DNA from: Rhabdornis inornatus
Taxonomy: Eukaryota > Chordata > Aves > Passeriformes > Rhabdornithidae
DNA length: 64,000 nt
Direction: 5' to 3'
Assembly: GCA_013397075.1 (NCBI GenBank)
Contig: VWZS01002022.1
Location: 1,277,849-1,341,848 of the forward strand
In this document: in pieces, positions 1-12,061 of the stretch
How positions within the stretch are numbered: position 1 is the first letter of the stretch
How the letters are laid out: each line of letters starts with the position of its first letter
Program-made: the position numbers and the translations under genes
The notes under the pieces: generated by a model
What the model was told of the DNA's origin: nothing
Database searches by the model: none
Seen by the model: the letters and a program-made list of their open reading frames with translations, nothing else

Positions 1-34
1 AGGCAAAACATCCTCTGACACAGCTGACCTCCCT

Positions 35-58
35 TCTCTCGCTCTCTCTCTCTCTCTT
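35..58. repeat. (CT)n microsatellite
   Basis: A pure pyrimidine run made mainly of CT dinucleotides lies near the window start. It is a simple repeat with no visible gene association. Confidence 0.9.
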
Positions 59-525
59 TGAGAAGATGTTTTTCAAGGAAAGAAGCCAAAAATTGAGCTT
101 AGGGAAATGAGCAGAGCTTGGCTGGGTTGATGGGGCTGAGCTGACTTTGGCCAGGCAGTGCTGCCTCCTAACCTGCTCCTATGCAAATCCCACCACCACC
201 AGCAGCCTCACCCTGGCAAAGGCTGCTCTTCCCTCCTGGTTTGTGCAAATACAGTCTTGCCACAAATCCATTTGCAATGGCCTTGAACGACAACAGCTGA
301 TTTTGACACTGGCAACAGTAAATCTTCCATTTTCCCCTTGGAGGGTTTGGCAGAGCCAGGCTGATTTTCTTCTCCAAACCTTGCCTGGCAAAGGTTTTCC
401 TATCTCATAGCCTCATGCAAGCACAACACTCTGTAATTACCAGGTCCAGAGTCTTTCATTCAAGTGCCTTCAAGGACTTTAAAGAATTTTGACTTGGGGC
501 CCCCTGGGGTGAAAGCCCAAGGATT
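59..525. other. Unique non-coding sequence
   Basis: Short overlapping open frames occur on both strands, none over 90 codons and none with a recognisable domain. I see no RNA gene, repeat or convincing exon here. Confidence 0.6.
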
Positions 526-585
526 ACTTTGCCCAATTTACTTATGAGTAAACTGAGGCACGGCAGAGGGAAACCTGTAATTTTC
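526..585 (-). repeat. MIR/CORE-SINE-like relic
   Basis: The stretch around ATTTACTTATGAGTAAACTG followed by AGGCACGGCAGAGGG matches the reverse complement of the conserved MIR core region, which reads cctcagtttcctcatctgtaaa on its own strand. The match is partial and diverged, as expected for an ancient tRNA-derived SINE. The flanks cannot be aligned by eye, so the ends are approximate. Confidence 0.5.
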
Positions 586-3500
586 ACGAGTCTGTTCATT
601 GAGGATTCCTCGTTTTCCACACTCCCAACTCCAAAATGCCCTAAAGGCTTCAGTATTCAGGGCTGCTGAGCAGCCAAATATTTGGCGGAAGGATTCTGCA
701 GCGCTCCAGAAAGCCAACTCCATCCTCTTTCCAAACCACCCACTCAGGAAAAATCAGGGCATCCAAAACTGGTGGTTTGTGACACTCAGCTGATAATAGG
801 GTATGCTATTAATGAGCCCCAAATCTCAACCTCTCTGCACTTCCATTGAAGAGATATCTAGAGGGGAAAATAGGAAAGCAGGTAATAGCTTCCTCCTCTT
901 CTGCCCAAGAGCTCAGTGTGCAGGCAGAAGGTGGGAGGAAGGGAGGAATTTCCCCACAGGAGGCTCAGTGCTGCTGCTTGCCAGGAAACACTTCAGTCAC
1001 AAGCAGCACGTACAGCCACAAGCACCAGATCCCCACGAGCATGGCCTGGCTCCCAGCACCCACGGCTCATTTCCCATTTTAATGAAATCCATTGAGGCTC
1101 AGGAAGGAATTCATTCCTCCTCTGTCCCAGGGGCTGCGCACAAGGGATGGACACTCTGTCCTCATGGACACCAGGGATGGGTTTATCACCTGCTGTGGGC
1201 ACCAAGCAGCTCCTCCCAGTGTGGATCCTCTGCCCAGAAACAAGAGCTTGCTCCAATAAGCACGGCTTTAGTGGGGATCATTAAGGGTCTCCTGCTCTAT
1301 CCCACTGCTGTCCATTCCCACAAAAGTTTAGGGACCTTTCACCCTTTTTTCAACTTTGACTGAAACCACCATCCCAAAGGTACTAGGGGAAGGGGATAGA
1401 GGGGAATTGCAAAGTCACTTCAACTTTTCCTAGCAACTGTCTGAAGAAGAAGGAATAATTGTGTATTACCCACACGCAGCCAGAGAATAAGTTACAGGAA
1501 AGAATCCATCAAGGGGAAAAGGAGATTCAGATATTCAAGGAAAAGATTTCTAAGTTGACTTATGATTTTTCCTCCAGGATCTCATTGCAACAGGCACTGT
1601 GCAAACAGAGAGGGACAATTTCCTGCACTAGATATATTAAAATCTAAGCTGCAGAGACAGAAAGAGTGTGGGAGGGAAAATGGGAGGGTTGAGGAGAACT
1701 GAACTGACTCACCCTGGATTACTTATCTGGTCAAGAATAGAGGCAGGGAGGAATAATCCAAGGCTCCAGAGTGCCAGTCCTTCTGACAACCCTGTCCTTC
1801 AGACGAGGTTGCTCCTACCTTCCCCTTTGATCTGCCCATAACAGCAGGGAGCAAGAGCCACCTCCTATCAAAATGAGAAGCCAGGCCACAGCCAAAGAGC
1901 AGCAAATGGAGAAATATCAAGAGAAGATTATCTGAGAATAAAGTCACCAGCAAAAACATAATGGTGTGACTTGTGGGCTGGGGTAAATCAGCACAGCCCC
2001 CCAGCAGCCAGGGTTCTGCTCACTCAACATGAGCAGGGTCTGCTCCACCTTATCAATCACCAGTGCCAGGAAGAGTAGAGGGGAGCTGGGAGCTCAGTGA
2101 AGGCCGTTCCCCAGTTAGGAGAGAACCAACATGTGGTCCCAAGCCAGGGATCTGGATGTGTTGGGCAAGGAGAGTGATAAAGGGGTGATAAATAGAGAGA
2201 GTAATGCCAAAATAGTGATGTAAATTAACCACCTTGAGTGAAGGAAAAGAAATGGGAATCCAGTCCTGCTAAAGGTGAATCAAACCTTCCTTATCCCTCT
2301 GAATCCCTGAAAGAGTTAACAAAATAGTAGCAAAAGGAGAACAGAGATTCTAATTTATGGAGAGGTTCAAAGGGCTTTTGATAAAGCCCTTCAGTAGAGT
2401 CTCTGAAGGAAATTTTATAATCATGGGGTTGGGAGATAAAATGCTGTCATAGATTAAAAACTTGTTGAGACAGAAAACAGAGAAGGAAATAAATGGCAAA
2501 TGACCAACATGGAAATAATTTAGGAGAGGTGTCCCCAGGATGAATTTGGAAAGTGGTTAACTGTAGTATGACTTTATGACTAATAGCAATTAGACCTGGT
2601 AGAATAATAAACAGAAGTATGGTAACAATGCTGAGCCTGTACCCGTGTGCTGCAAAGAGTCTGATCTAGAACAACTCATTGACCTTCCTGTGATTATTTC
2701 AGGGAAAAAAATCCAGCACAAAATGACACCAAAGCAATATTGTTATTCCCATTCCTTCTCCCTAAAAGTAAACCCAGAAACATTTCAACACCTCCCCGTC
2801 CCCACACTCCCTCCACAGGCAGAGATTTCCAGAGAGCTCTGACAAAGAATGCTTGGCACCAGCAAAGTGGAGGATCAGGATGTTTCTGGTGTTCAATTGC
2901 AATAAAGTTTTCAGCTATTCCCTCCCCCTCACTGCTGCCTTCCTGGAGCTTGCTCGTGCTGTGACCCACGGGCTGAGAAACACCCATGGGAGAAAGGAAG
3001 CTTTGTGCTTTGCTGCCAGTTGAGAACTTGAAGTTAAGTCGAGCCTAGGTGAGGGTTGCAAGGACCAGGGGGATCCTGGAGGATCATACAGAGGGTGGGA
3101 TAGCTGGAAATGCAGCTGAGCAGCAGCTGGATATCAGCCTAAACTGGACTGTCCTAAGTCAGTGCCCTGAGCTGGAAAGGCATGAGAGAGAAGTGCTCCT
3201 GCCACTCAGAACCTGCTCCCAGCACCCCTGGGAGCCCCCCAGCCCACAGCCCGGGCAAGGAGCCCTCACGAGCTGAAAGGTGCCAGGCAAGGAGTGAGGA
3301 GGGGGATTTCCTTGGTACTGAAGGATTCTCCTGTGTACTGTGAGGAGGTGCTGTGTCCTGGCAGGTGTCACGTGTGACAGAGGCACAAACACACGGATTG
3401 CTGTGGCACCTCTTCCCAAAACAGGTGTAGGAAAGATGATGGGAAATTCCTCTTCGTTTTCCCACTTCCCAAAAAACAACAGAGAACAACAGGGAGAACA

Positions 3501-5689
3501 ACAACTACCTGGGATGTTTTCCACGTGTTCACTGCCCCCCACCTCAGCAGCTCTGCTTGGAGGCTTGGAAAAGACCCTTCCCACCAAGTCCAGCCCCTTG
3601 TCATCCACAGAAAAAAAAATAAAAGGACAGTGTGGAGATGAACCAGATTGCACTGTACATCTCAACCAGCCTTTAATCAAGTCATGCCAGGATAATTCAG
3701 AAACAAATGAAAATTGATACATTTGAGGCATGCTGAGAGCAGGGAAAGGCTGGATGCAGCTGCTGCATGGGCATGGAAGGATGCTCACAGTGGGTCCATG
3801 CCCTCCCCAAGAGGGAAGAGCAAGGCAGCTGCCCTGATGTAGAGGGGAGAAGGTGCCTGGCATTTCAAAAGAACCGGAGTCTTTCCATCAGGGAACGGTT
3901 GCAGGAATATTGATTGCACAAGATGGCTGGGTGCCTGCCTTGCCTTTGTGACTCTTCCTCTATTTTCCCTCCCTAGTGCACCCACAATGGCAGCCCTTTC
4001 ATGACAGAATGATTTCAGTGAGCCTAAACACAATGTGCCTTACAGCTGTAATTCTGGGACTCCTCGAGCATGAATCATATGATGCACAGAGCTGATAGTG
4101 GGGGCAGAGGCATTTGCTTCATTTCCAGACAGAGGGATGGAGTCAGGCTCCATCCGGCTGAACCAGTGCTTCCACTGCTCCTGCACCTTTTTCCAAACAC
4201 CACAAAGCAGAGCCAGGTACCTGTGTGAGCCCTGTTTGCTGGAAACCACCTTCCTGAGCCGCTGTGCAACTCAGGAATCAAAGCTCAAGACATTCCAGCC
4301 CCTGCTCGCTTGCAAAATCTCATGACCTTGTGGAGGCAAGGCCACAAAATTCACTTGTTTGACTTCATTCTCAGACTTTCATTGAGTTTGACCTGGGGAA
4401 AGAAAAAAAAAGCCAAAAAAAATCCAATAACAAAACACAAAGCAGCAGAAATAAAAATAAAACCAAAGGGAGCAGAGTTTGCAGGGAGGGAAATCTCACT
4501 GCCCTTCCCTCCTGCCCACAGCGTTGGCTGTTGGGAGCCTTTTTTTTTGAAATATCCATCCATTCTTTTACTTTATTCTAAGCCTACCACACAAAAATCC
4601 ATCTATCCAGGCCTCCTGGAGAAGAAGCAGTGAAGAAAACCTTGGGATGAAGATTTGAGAAGCAGGGAAGGATCCAAGAGCACACACAGGTGCCTTCTTC
4701 CAAGCAGGATTGAGCATTTCTCCAAAGCCCAAAACACACTGGCATCATTGCACTGACTTCAGAAAAACCATGCTCCCTCAGGACTGGGTTAATTTTATTT
4801 AAGCAAGTGCTCATAACGATTTTTTCATTCTCTTTGGTGGAAACCAGCATTGTCCCCACCATCCTCCTGTTACACAACGCATCCCCAACCCTTCACTTAC
4901 ATTTTATTTACGTAGCCTCACTCAAGAGGTCACTGACGCAAAAAATACCCCATTTTCTCTATTTGTAGGTCATAATATTTCACAGGTATGAGTGTCCTTT
5001 TATAGCATAGAGGCAAACAGCTAAGAACGTATTTTGATTGCCCTTTAAAACTTGCAATAAAGGTGTTAAAAGGAAAGAGTGTTTTTACGTGCCATGTCAA
5101 GCTCTAATCTACTCCATATCTCACACGCACGCTCTTCCAGCACAGAGCAGTTGTTTCAAGTCTGTCTCCAGTGTTGTTTTTATTTTTTTTCCCTAAGTAG
5201 TGCTTGTATAACCAGCAAAGGAAAGGCAGAAAAGCTTATCTGCACCCAGCTTTTTAAAGTAGCAATTCCATGTTGCTGTTCTGCTGCCCTAAGGAGTTAT
5301 GTGTGACGCTGCTATTGCCTTCCCATGGGACGTGATAAGAAAGTTTGGGCTCAAGTTACCAGCAGGAACACTGGTGACAGTGAACCTTTAGTGTCCTGCC
5401 AGCGAGGAGCCTGAGCCTGGCTGATCCATGAACCCACAGCTCCAATGCTCTGCTCTCTCCTGATCTGCCATCCAAAATGGGAGCAGGAGCTGGGCACACG
5501 GGTCAAGCTGTGGGGTCTCCCGGTGTGTGGGTCCTGCAAAGTGCCCAGTCTTGTCTCCAGCCCCATCTACAACACCAGAGGAGAATTAGGGGGGTCTACG
5601 ACTGGAATCAGAGGAGACCAAGAGTGGCAGTGGGAAACACTTAGGAGATAAGCCTGGGCTTTGTCTCCCTTTCACTCCGAGCTCCAGGG
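586..5689. other. Unique non-coding sequence
   Basis: About 5 kb with no recognisable gene. Open frames reach 186 codons (803-1363, plus) and 234 codons (3159-3863, minus). They are Ser/Pro/Cys-rich, overlap other open frames on both strands and resemble no family I know. There is an A/T-rich stretch at about 4.4-5.2 kb and short A or T runs near 3610, 4400-4430 and 4543. Nothing else is supported. Confidence 0.55.
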
Positions 5690-6420
5690 AGAGCAGGGTG
5701 AGGAAACAGAATCCTTTTTTCCCCTTTGGCTATTTGTCATGAAGCTGGGGGAGGAGGGCAATTAAACGCCATAAAACCATCTCCTAATCCCCCTCCCACC
5801 ACAGACAGAGCTGTCAGGGGTCTGTCTTCCCAAACCTGCTGGAGCCCGCGTGTGACACCTCCAAGCCACAATTATCATTAGCTGTGATTCCCAAATGACC
5901 CGCGGAACAGTCTCATCCTCTCATCCCCTCATCCCGAGCATCCCCTGTGCTCCTTGCCCCTACACCCCGCCCCAAGGCCGCCCACAGCCTGTGCCAGTGC
6001 TGCCTCTGCTCCTCACCAGTCCGGCTTAAGAGCCACAAGGCAAACACGGTTCAACTCCTGATCGGCTTAAAAACAAACAATCGGCAACTCCCCTAAAACA
6101 GGAGAGTCCAAACAAATAATTATCACCTCCCCCTTGACTCTGGCGAGCGGGGCCACAGAGCTGGCTGCTCTTTCTGCTTCTGTGTGGTCTCTCCCTTATA
6201 GACAGGCCAACATAAAGGACTAAGTCACTGAAACTTAACGAGTTACTGCTCGTTAGCTGGGGCGCATTAATGCCTGCGTGCTCCCTCCGGAGAGCTGGGA
6301 CAAGCTCTTTATGTTGGCAATGGGCTGGGACAGCGTTTTCCATCCTCGGAGTCTAAGGTTTGTTTCTAAGAGGTTCGCAAAGGTAACTGGAAAACAAACC
6401 ACTTGTAACCAGGGTTCAAC
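5690..6420. promoter_or_regulatory. Candidate conserved non-coding element (enhancer-like)
   Basis: This block has composition unlike its flanks. It shows no repeat similarity and several homeodomain-like cores, including CAATTATCATTAGC near 5871, AATAATTATCAC near 6114 and GCATTAATGCC near 6265. It also has a perfect 7-bp inverted repeat (6236-6255) and scattered CpGs in an otherwise AT-moderate context. There is no open frame of note. Such blocks are typical of developmental enhancers in vertebrate gene deserts, but conservation cannot be tested here, so the regulatory role is inferred. Confidence 0.3.
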
Positions 6421-7039
6421 CACTAACTCAAGGATCCACACCCAGTGGGGGGAAAAAATATGTTCAAGGGCTGGCAGAGGGAGGAAAGGCTGGGCTGAGG
6501 GCATGCCCAGAGCTGGGACTCAGCTGGGGAGCACTGCTGAGAAGTGGTAACCCATGATGGGATTTAATTACATGCAACTACCTGTCCGTGCTGTTATTGC
6601 CCAGGTGTGAGCAGTGAGGCTGCAGCAGCCACTCACTCCTATGCCAAGCACAGAGGGGAAGCAAGTGGATAAGCCAGCAATTAATACACCCATTCCAGAG
6701 GAAACTTTCTACAACGCTGGAACCCCCAAAGACAGAGGGTTTGTGGCTCTGCAGAAAAATTCAGCCCCAGCTATTTGTAATCTTCCTCTTTCTGAATGCT
6801 GCGAGCCGTGATGCTTTCAAAGCATTTTTTGAAGCACAGCAAGTATTTTTTAAGAAGGAAAAGGCCAAAAAAAATTATGTGGGGTGAAAAGGGAAGGAGG
6901 AGGTGCTGCTCTGGGTGACTTCCCAGCTGGGATAGGGTAGGAGCAGCCCCACGGACAGTTAGTGAGGAGCACTGACAGGCTGTGGCTTGTCGGCATGGCC
7001 CTGCCCTGTGTCAGCAGAGCCCTAACCAGATAATTATAC

Positions 7040-7057
7040 TTCTCTCTCTCTCTCTCT
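7040..7057. repeat. (TC)n microsatellite
   Basis: An uninterrupted TC dinucleotide run of about nine units. Confidence 0.9.
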
Positions 7058-7460
7058 GGACATTTTGCACAGAGGCAAAGCTCGAGGCACAAACCTAAAG
7101 CAAATTGCATGGTGGCATCTGCGTGCTAATAAGGTGCCTCTGCGTTGGAGAGCGTGAGAAATCAGCTGGCTGAGCTTTAAAAAGCAGAAGGATGGAGATG
7201 ACAAACGTCCCCATTCATCCCAGGGGGATGTGGGTGTCCCTGTGAAGGAAAATTTCTGTCTGGGTTAACCCATCCTCACTCCAAACCCATGTCCCACAGG
7301 TGAACTCACGGCTGAAACCTCCCAGCACCAGTTCCTGGGGGTCTCAGACAAATCCAGGGCTTTGGCTCAGGAATGTCAACTATGGCAGTGCTGCTTCAGC
7401 CAGGCTCCTGCTCAGGGGGGATTTGCTTTACAGGATCTCTCTCCATCAGGAAATCTTTTG

Positions 7461-7495
7461 TTAATAATAATAACAGTAATAATAATAATAATAAC
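7461..7495. repeat. Imperfect (AAT)n microsatellite
   Basis: Trinucleotide AAT/TAA units with one ACAGT interruption. A small open frame across it encodes an Asn run, which is a by-product of the repeat. Confidence 0.9.
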
Positions 7496-8660
7496 TTAAG
7501 AACATTTGAAATCTTTGGGTTGATGATTCTTTTTACACAGCCTAACTTGGTTGGGATCTCTCATCTTCTGTATAACACTACAGTTTTATCTCAGGGTGGA
7601 ACTTTCATATGAAATCCAAATGTACTTTATGATTCCTTTCTGTTGCCAGCTCTTTTATTTTTAATAACTTGTAAGATCAACGAAGCAATGCTATTTTAGG
7701 CAAATGTTTTGTACAATCTGTCCAGATGTTCAAATACCAATACAGAAGTACTCCAAGAAGAGAAGGTCCTCTCTTCTGTCCTTACAAGAAATATGTTTGC
7801 TATCACAATATTAACAGACAACCCCCTCTTGATCAGCAGAAGCAAACATCAATTTTTATTTGTACTTTTGCAAATCCTTCTCTATGCCATTTATCTAATG
7901 AACTCACCCCAAACAGCATCTCCAACTGGTGCTGCACTATCATTTATACTGCTGAGCTAATAATTTAATTTTCACTGGGGAGCAGGGGGGAGGAAGATAG
8001 AAGGAAAGAGATGATTTTACTAAATTGCTTCACTTTGGATAATGCTCATCCACTGGAAATTTCTGATTTATAGCTACAGTTGGCATTTCCAGTTTTTTAG
8101 AAATTAATTCCCGTACTTTAGAGGAAGAAAAATACCTTGACTGAGCCCAAGATTGTGGGGTTTTTGATGGGGCTTGGCCAGGGCTGGGCAGGGCAGAGCC
8201 CCAGGCATGGGAGCAGTTTCTGCTCCTCTATCCCTGCTCCAGGCAGGGCCAGCAATGCCCTGTGGGGATCCCCAGGGAGTGGTGGAAGCTCCCACCACTG
8301 GTGCAGAGAGCTCTCAGCAGCTCTTCTGGGGCTGTGGGGAGGGGGTCACACCCAAAACTTCTCAAAAACCCAGGTTGTCTGAGCTGACCCCACTTCCCAG
8401 ATCCCCAAGGCAGGGTGCTGGCTGCCCCTTCCCTCCCTGGGGTCTCTCCCCACCAGCTCCTGCACTGCCCCTGGCCTGCTGCACGCTCTGGAGGAGAAAA
8501 GAGAAGAGAGAAAAACCCCAACCAAGGTGCCATTAAAGTTAATTGTTTTTATTGCTGGTTTAACAATGTCTTGTAAATCTTTTTATGACCCAGCCCAGGA
8601 ACACCAGTGAGGCCTAAACTGGAGCTGGAGCAGGATGAGTAAGGGAGCAGGGGCAGGGGA

Positions 8661-8950
8661 ATCACAGAATCCCCTGTTAGAATTGCTAAAGTTGGAAAAG
8701 CCCTCTAAGAACATCAAGTCCAACTCAGCACTGTCAGGTTCACCACTAAACTGTGTCCCTAAGTGCCACATTCACACACTTCCTGAACACTTCCAGGGAC
8801 AGTAATCCCACTCCTTCCCCGGGGAAGCTTGTTCCAATACTTGACCACCCTTTCAGTGAAGAAATTTTTCCTATTATCCAACCCAAACCTCTCTGGCACA
8901 ACTTAAGGCCATGGCCTCTTGTCCTATTATTGAAGAGCAGCTCTTGCTCT
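8661..8950 (-). mobile_element. CR1 LINE 3'-region fragment
   Basis: The plus strand reads as the reverse complement of a CR1 3' end. It begins ATCACAGAATC, the reversed CR1 terminal octamer repeat, then GTTGGAAAAG, AAGTCCAACTCAGCACTG, CTTCCAGGGACAG, CCCTTTCAGTGAAGAAATTT and CTCTTGTCCTATTA. CR1 is the dominant LINE of birds and reptiles. The copy is heavily 5'-truncated, as usual, and has no reverse-transcriptase coding. Its subfamily is not resolved; it differs from the 38-kb and 52-kb copies. The 8950 end is approximate. Confidence 0.88.
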
Positions 8951-10014
8951 GATCTCCTCCCTGAAAACTGCAGGTGAGGTGGGAAGTTTTGGGCCACGAT
9001 GCCCAAAAGTAGCACTTGGCAGCAGAGAAGAGGGTGGGACAAGTCCTAAAATATTCCCCCAGCCCTTCCCTACCCAGCCAAGTCCTGATCATCCCTTGTG
9101 CCCTGGCAGAAGGCTCAGCCGAGCCCATCGAAATTTGTTCTGTCAGAAACACCAGAGCATCCCAGGCGTGTCCCTCCTGCCAGGGACACCGAGGAGGAGC
9201 GGGGGCACCTCACCGAGGTCCTTGCAGGGCACAGGAAAACCCCTTTGATCTTGCAGTACTTGCAAGGAGAAAGCTAATCCTATGTTGTGATGGAAGTACC
9301 AGATGCTTCTTGGAAGAATTATACTGGGGCACAGGGTTAATGCTCCAGCTTTTCTTTAAAGTGTCCTGTGGATTATTCCCCGATTAAAAGGATTGTTCCC
9401 CAAACGGCTGGAGTGTCAGCCTGCCTGTTATTGTTGTTGTTGATACGTGGGGCAGGGGAAAGGACGTGTTTTTTTTTTTTTTGGTGGATTTATTTGCTGC
9501 CTCAACAACCTTTTGCCCCCTCTTTGCCCGACCCCTCTTCTCCCATACGAGCTCACCGAGGGTGGGTTGGCCACTGCTGGAGCTGCTCACCCAGGAGGGG
9601 AGGGAGTGAGGCTGGGAAAAGGGTGCTGAGAGAGTGTGAAAAGATTTTTTCCAGTTCTAAGGCACCGGGCACCCACCTCCACCTGGAAATGAACTCTTGC
9701 AACGGGACACACACACATAGAGGGGTAGAAAGGGCTCGGCCCCCTGTGGAAAGCTATGCCCTGCCCCAAACCCCACATCATACCTGCTCAGCACAGGGAC
9801 ATGGAAGGAGTGAAGGGAAAAAGAGAAGGGAAAAATTTGTCTCTTTTACTCTCAAAGCTACAGGTTCCCCCACACACCCAGCGGGGAGCCACCCGTGGGG
9901 ACAGCAGCTGCTCTGTGCCTGTAGCCGTGTCCCCCTGCCCGAGCTGCTCCCTCATCTCCTTCCTTCTCCCCATCTCCACTTTTTTTGTTATTTTCTGCCG
10001 GTTTTGAGCCCCAG
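8951..10014. other. Unique non-coding sequence approaching the CpG island
   Basis: No gene is supported. A (TTG)n-like run lies at 9428-9442 and a T14 run at 9469-9482. The plus-strand open frame 9368-10132 (254 codons) crosses the T run and becomes Pro/Ser/His-rich, consistent with chance in a stop-poor region. GC and CpG content rise from about 9.9 kb. Confidence 0.55.
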
Positions 10015-11110
10015 CCCAACACGCATCCACCTCCCCATCGCCCGCATCCCTTCGGATGCGGCCGGGGGCCGCTGCCGGAGCTGTGCGAGCGGGGAGGGCG
10101 CCGGGCACCTCCTCCCCCTGATCTCCGCTTAACCCACGGCTGTTGCCAAAGAGAAAAGGTCTCGGACTTAAAATGTTGCAAATGTTTTAAGCCGGGACGG
10201 CGCCGGGCTCGGGAGAGGGGGAAAACAGCATTCCCCACAGGCAGAGAAAAAGCAGCAGCTCTGCAGAGGGACAAACACATCATCCCTCCCCAAATCACTG
10301 CGAAGGGGCCGCGGGGCTCCGCTCCGGCACCTCTCCCTTATGGGGGATCAGAGAAGGAGCGCTGCGTCTGGATTAAGGAGCATCCCCACCTTTATTTCCG
10401 TAAACGAAATCGTGCCCTGCGAGGGGGGGACAGGAGCGCTGCTCCCGCCCGGGGCCGCCCGTGGGCCGTGTCTCCCACGGGGGGCTCTGCCCTCCGCGCC
10501 CCCCCGCTCCCACCTCCCTCGGCTCCTTCTCTCGGGATTCCCTCCGGCTCCGCTCCGTCCCTCCCTGACAAACAGGGATTCGGTGTCCCTTGGAACGCGG
10601 CTCCTTTACAGTGGGGCTTGAACCCCGCTTTTCCCGTACCGGGGCTGCATGTCCTGCCCTCCCGGACTCCCGAACCGCAGGCGGGCAGCGCCGGGACTGT
10701 CCCACGGACATCGCGGGGACAGCGGCCGCGGGATGCTCCGGGACGGGCCCGGGAGATGCTCCCAAATCTCCGGGAATCGCCTGTCCCGGGATGGCTCAGC
10801 AGTGAGCTGCCCAAGCCGCGGGGGGAGGACACCCCTGGCTCTTTCCCGATCCCCGCTTTGCTTCCCGAACCTTTTCCACGCGCATCGGCGCTACCAGCGC
10901 CCAGGGCGAGCACCGCCCCCACATCTGCATCGCTCTGCATCCATCACTGGAAGTTCGATGCACCAACAGAGAGCTGCAGCCAGCACCCCGCGAGTGCCAG
11001 CTCACCCCGATTCTGCCATTGTCCCGCTCTGATCCCCGCTCTCTCCCCCACTCCTCTGCTCCAGGCTTTCCCCGCTTCGCTCTCCCTGTCTTTTCGGGGA
11101 GCTCGGGGGG
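10015..11110. promoter_or_regulatory. CpG island 1
   Basis: CpG dinucleotides are dense and GC is high, especially at 10020-10120, 10180-10220 and 10300-10760, against a CpG-poor background elsewhere. In vertebrates unmethylated CpG islands mark promoters, often of developmental genes. A 395-codon plus-strand open frame (9985-11172) spans it, but it is Pro/Ala/Ser/Arg-rich and low in complexity, with open frames also on the opposite strand, so I treat it as composition-driven. I see no TATA box or recognisable first coding exon. It may be a promoter of a non-coding RNA or of a gene outside the window. Confidence 0.65.
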
Positions 11111-12061
11111 TTGAACTCTGTAAAAACATCAGCAGGGGAATGGGGAGACCCGACAGAACCGCTGGAAAATAGGAGGGGGGGATATCAAGGCCTGATAAAA
11201 AAGGGGAAAACCCCTCATACATCCCGGCGGAGACCTTCAAAGCGAGCGGGTCCTCCTCAACTTGAGCACATAAAGGACATTTTTTTCCACATTAAGTGTC
11301 GGGAAGGCAAAACCAAGGTCCATAACTGGGAAATTATAAAAGGAAGTAAATCCATCAAAGCAAATGCAATTGGGAATACAATTAAGCAGAGGGCTGGAAG
11401 GACACAAAAGGAGGGAGGATGGAGAGAGCTCTGCCGCTGAGTGACGATACGCAGGCTGCGCAGGGAAAAACATCCCGGCAAATGCCATTTTCTAGGAGGC
11501 TCTGGGCAAGGAATAAAATCAATAGAAAGCAGGGCGGTTTCCGAGAGGGGGGCGGGATGCGGGTGAAGACTTGGGGGTTCTTTGGGGTGTATTTTTGAAG
11601 CAAGCGGTTTGAATTTTAAGACAAAATCTTTTTTTTTTTTATTTTTAATTTTTTTTTTTTTTTGGTGGGAGGGGGTGATGCTGGCGTGGAGGTGAAAGCT
11701 CGGGTCAGTGCTGGGGACAGGGGGGACAATCCCCGCACCCAGCTCAGCCCTCACCGCAGCCGCTCAAACTCTGCGGAAACGCCGCGAAGAGATCAAAGTG
11801 TCACCCTGGCAGCTCAAAATTCAGCGTTTTCACCCCAATCCTCGGGCCAGGTGTTATGTAAAAACGTAGGTTTTGTCCCAATCTCTTCTCCCCGGCGATG
11901 CGCGAATTCCCGAGAATTTCGGCTGGAAAGGAAGCGAGGATGAATTAAAACCATCCAAACTCTTAAGGCAACGCTTACATCCCCGCTTTTCATTTATTTA
12001 TTTTTTTCCCCCCCGAGGCGAGAGACAGGAAGGGCAGGATGGACGGTACAGAGAAAAGTGA
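11111..12061. other. Island shore between CpG islands, with poly-T tracts
   Basis: A mixed region with moderate CpG clusters at about 11.43-11.48, 11.75-11.80 and 11.89-11.95 kb, and two adjacent T runs. Open frames on both strands (for example 11257-11754, minus) pass through the T/A tracts and are not convincing genes. Confidence 0.55.
11629..11663. repeat. Poly-T tract (two runs split by ATTTTTAA)
   Basis: Two long thymidine runs separated by a short AT segment. They could be a relic of a reverse-complemented poly-A tail, but no retroposed body is recognisable beside them. Confidence 0.85.

Larger units (their letters stand above)
6421..8660. other. Unique non-coding sequence with simple repeats
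   Basis: No gene is supported. It contains a (TC)n run at 7040-7057 and an imperfect (AAT)n run at 7461-7495. About 7.6-8.1 kb is AT-rich. The small open frames here overlap one another on both strands and have no recognisable content. Confidence 0.55.

Noticed and set aside
3159..3863. 234-codon minus-strand open frame
   Set aside because: Ser/Pro/Cys-rich, overlapped by plus frames of similar quality, with no motif or splice context.
9368..10132. 254-codon plus-strand open frame
   Set aside because: It runs through a T14 tract giving a Phe run and then into GC-rich DNA. No recognised product.
9985..11172. 395-codon plus-strand open frame
   Set aside because: It coincides with CpG island 1, where stops are rare. 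It is Pro/Ala/Ser/Arg-rich and low in complexity, with long frames also open on the opposite strand and no domain recognised.
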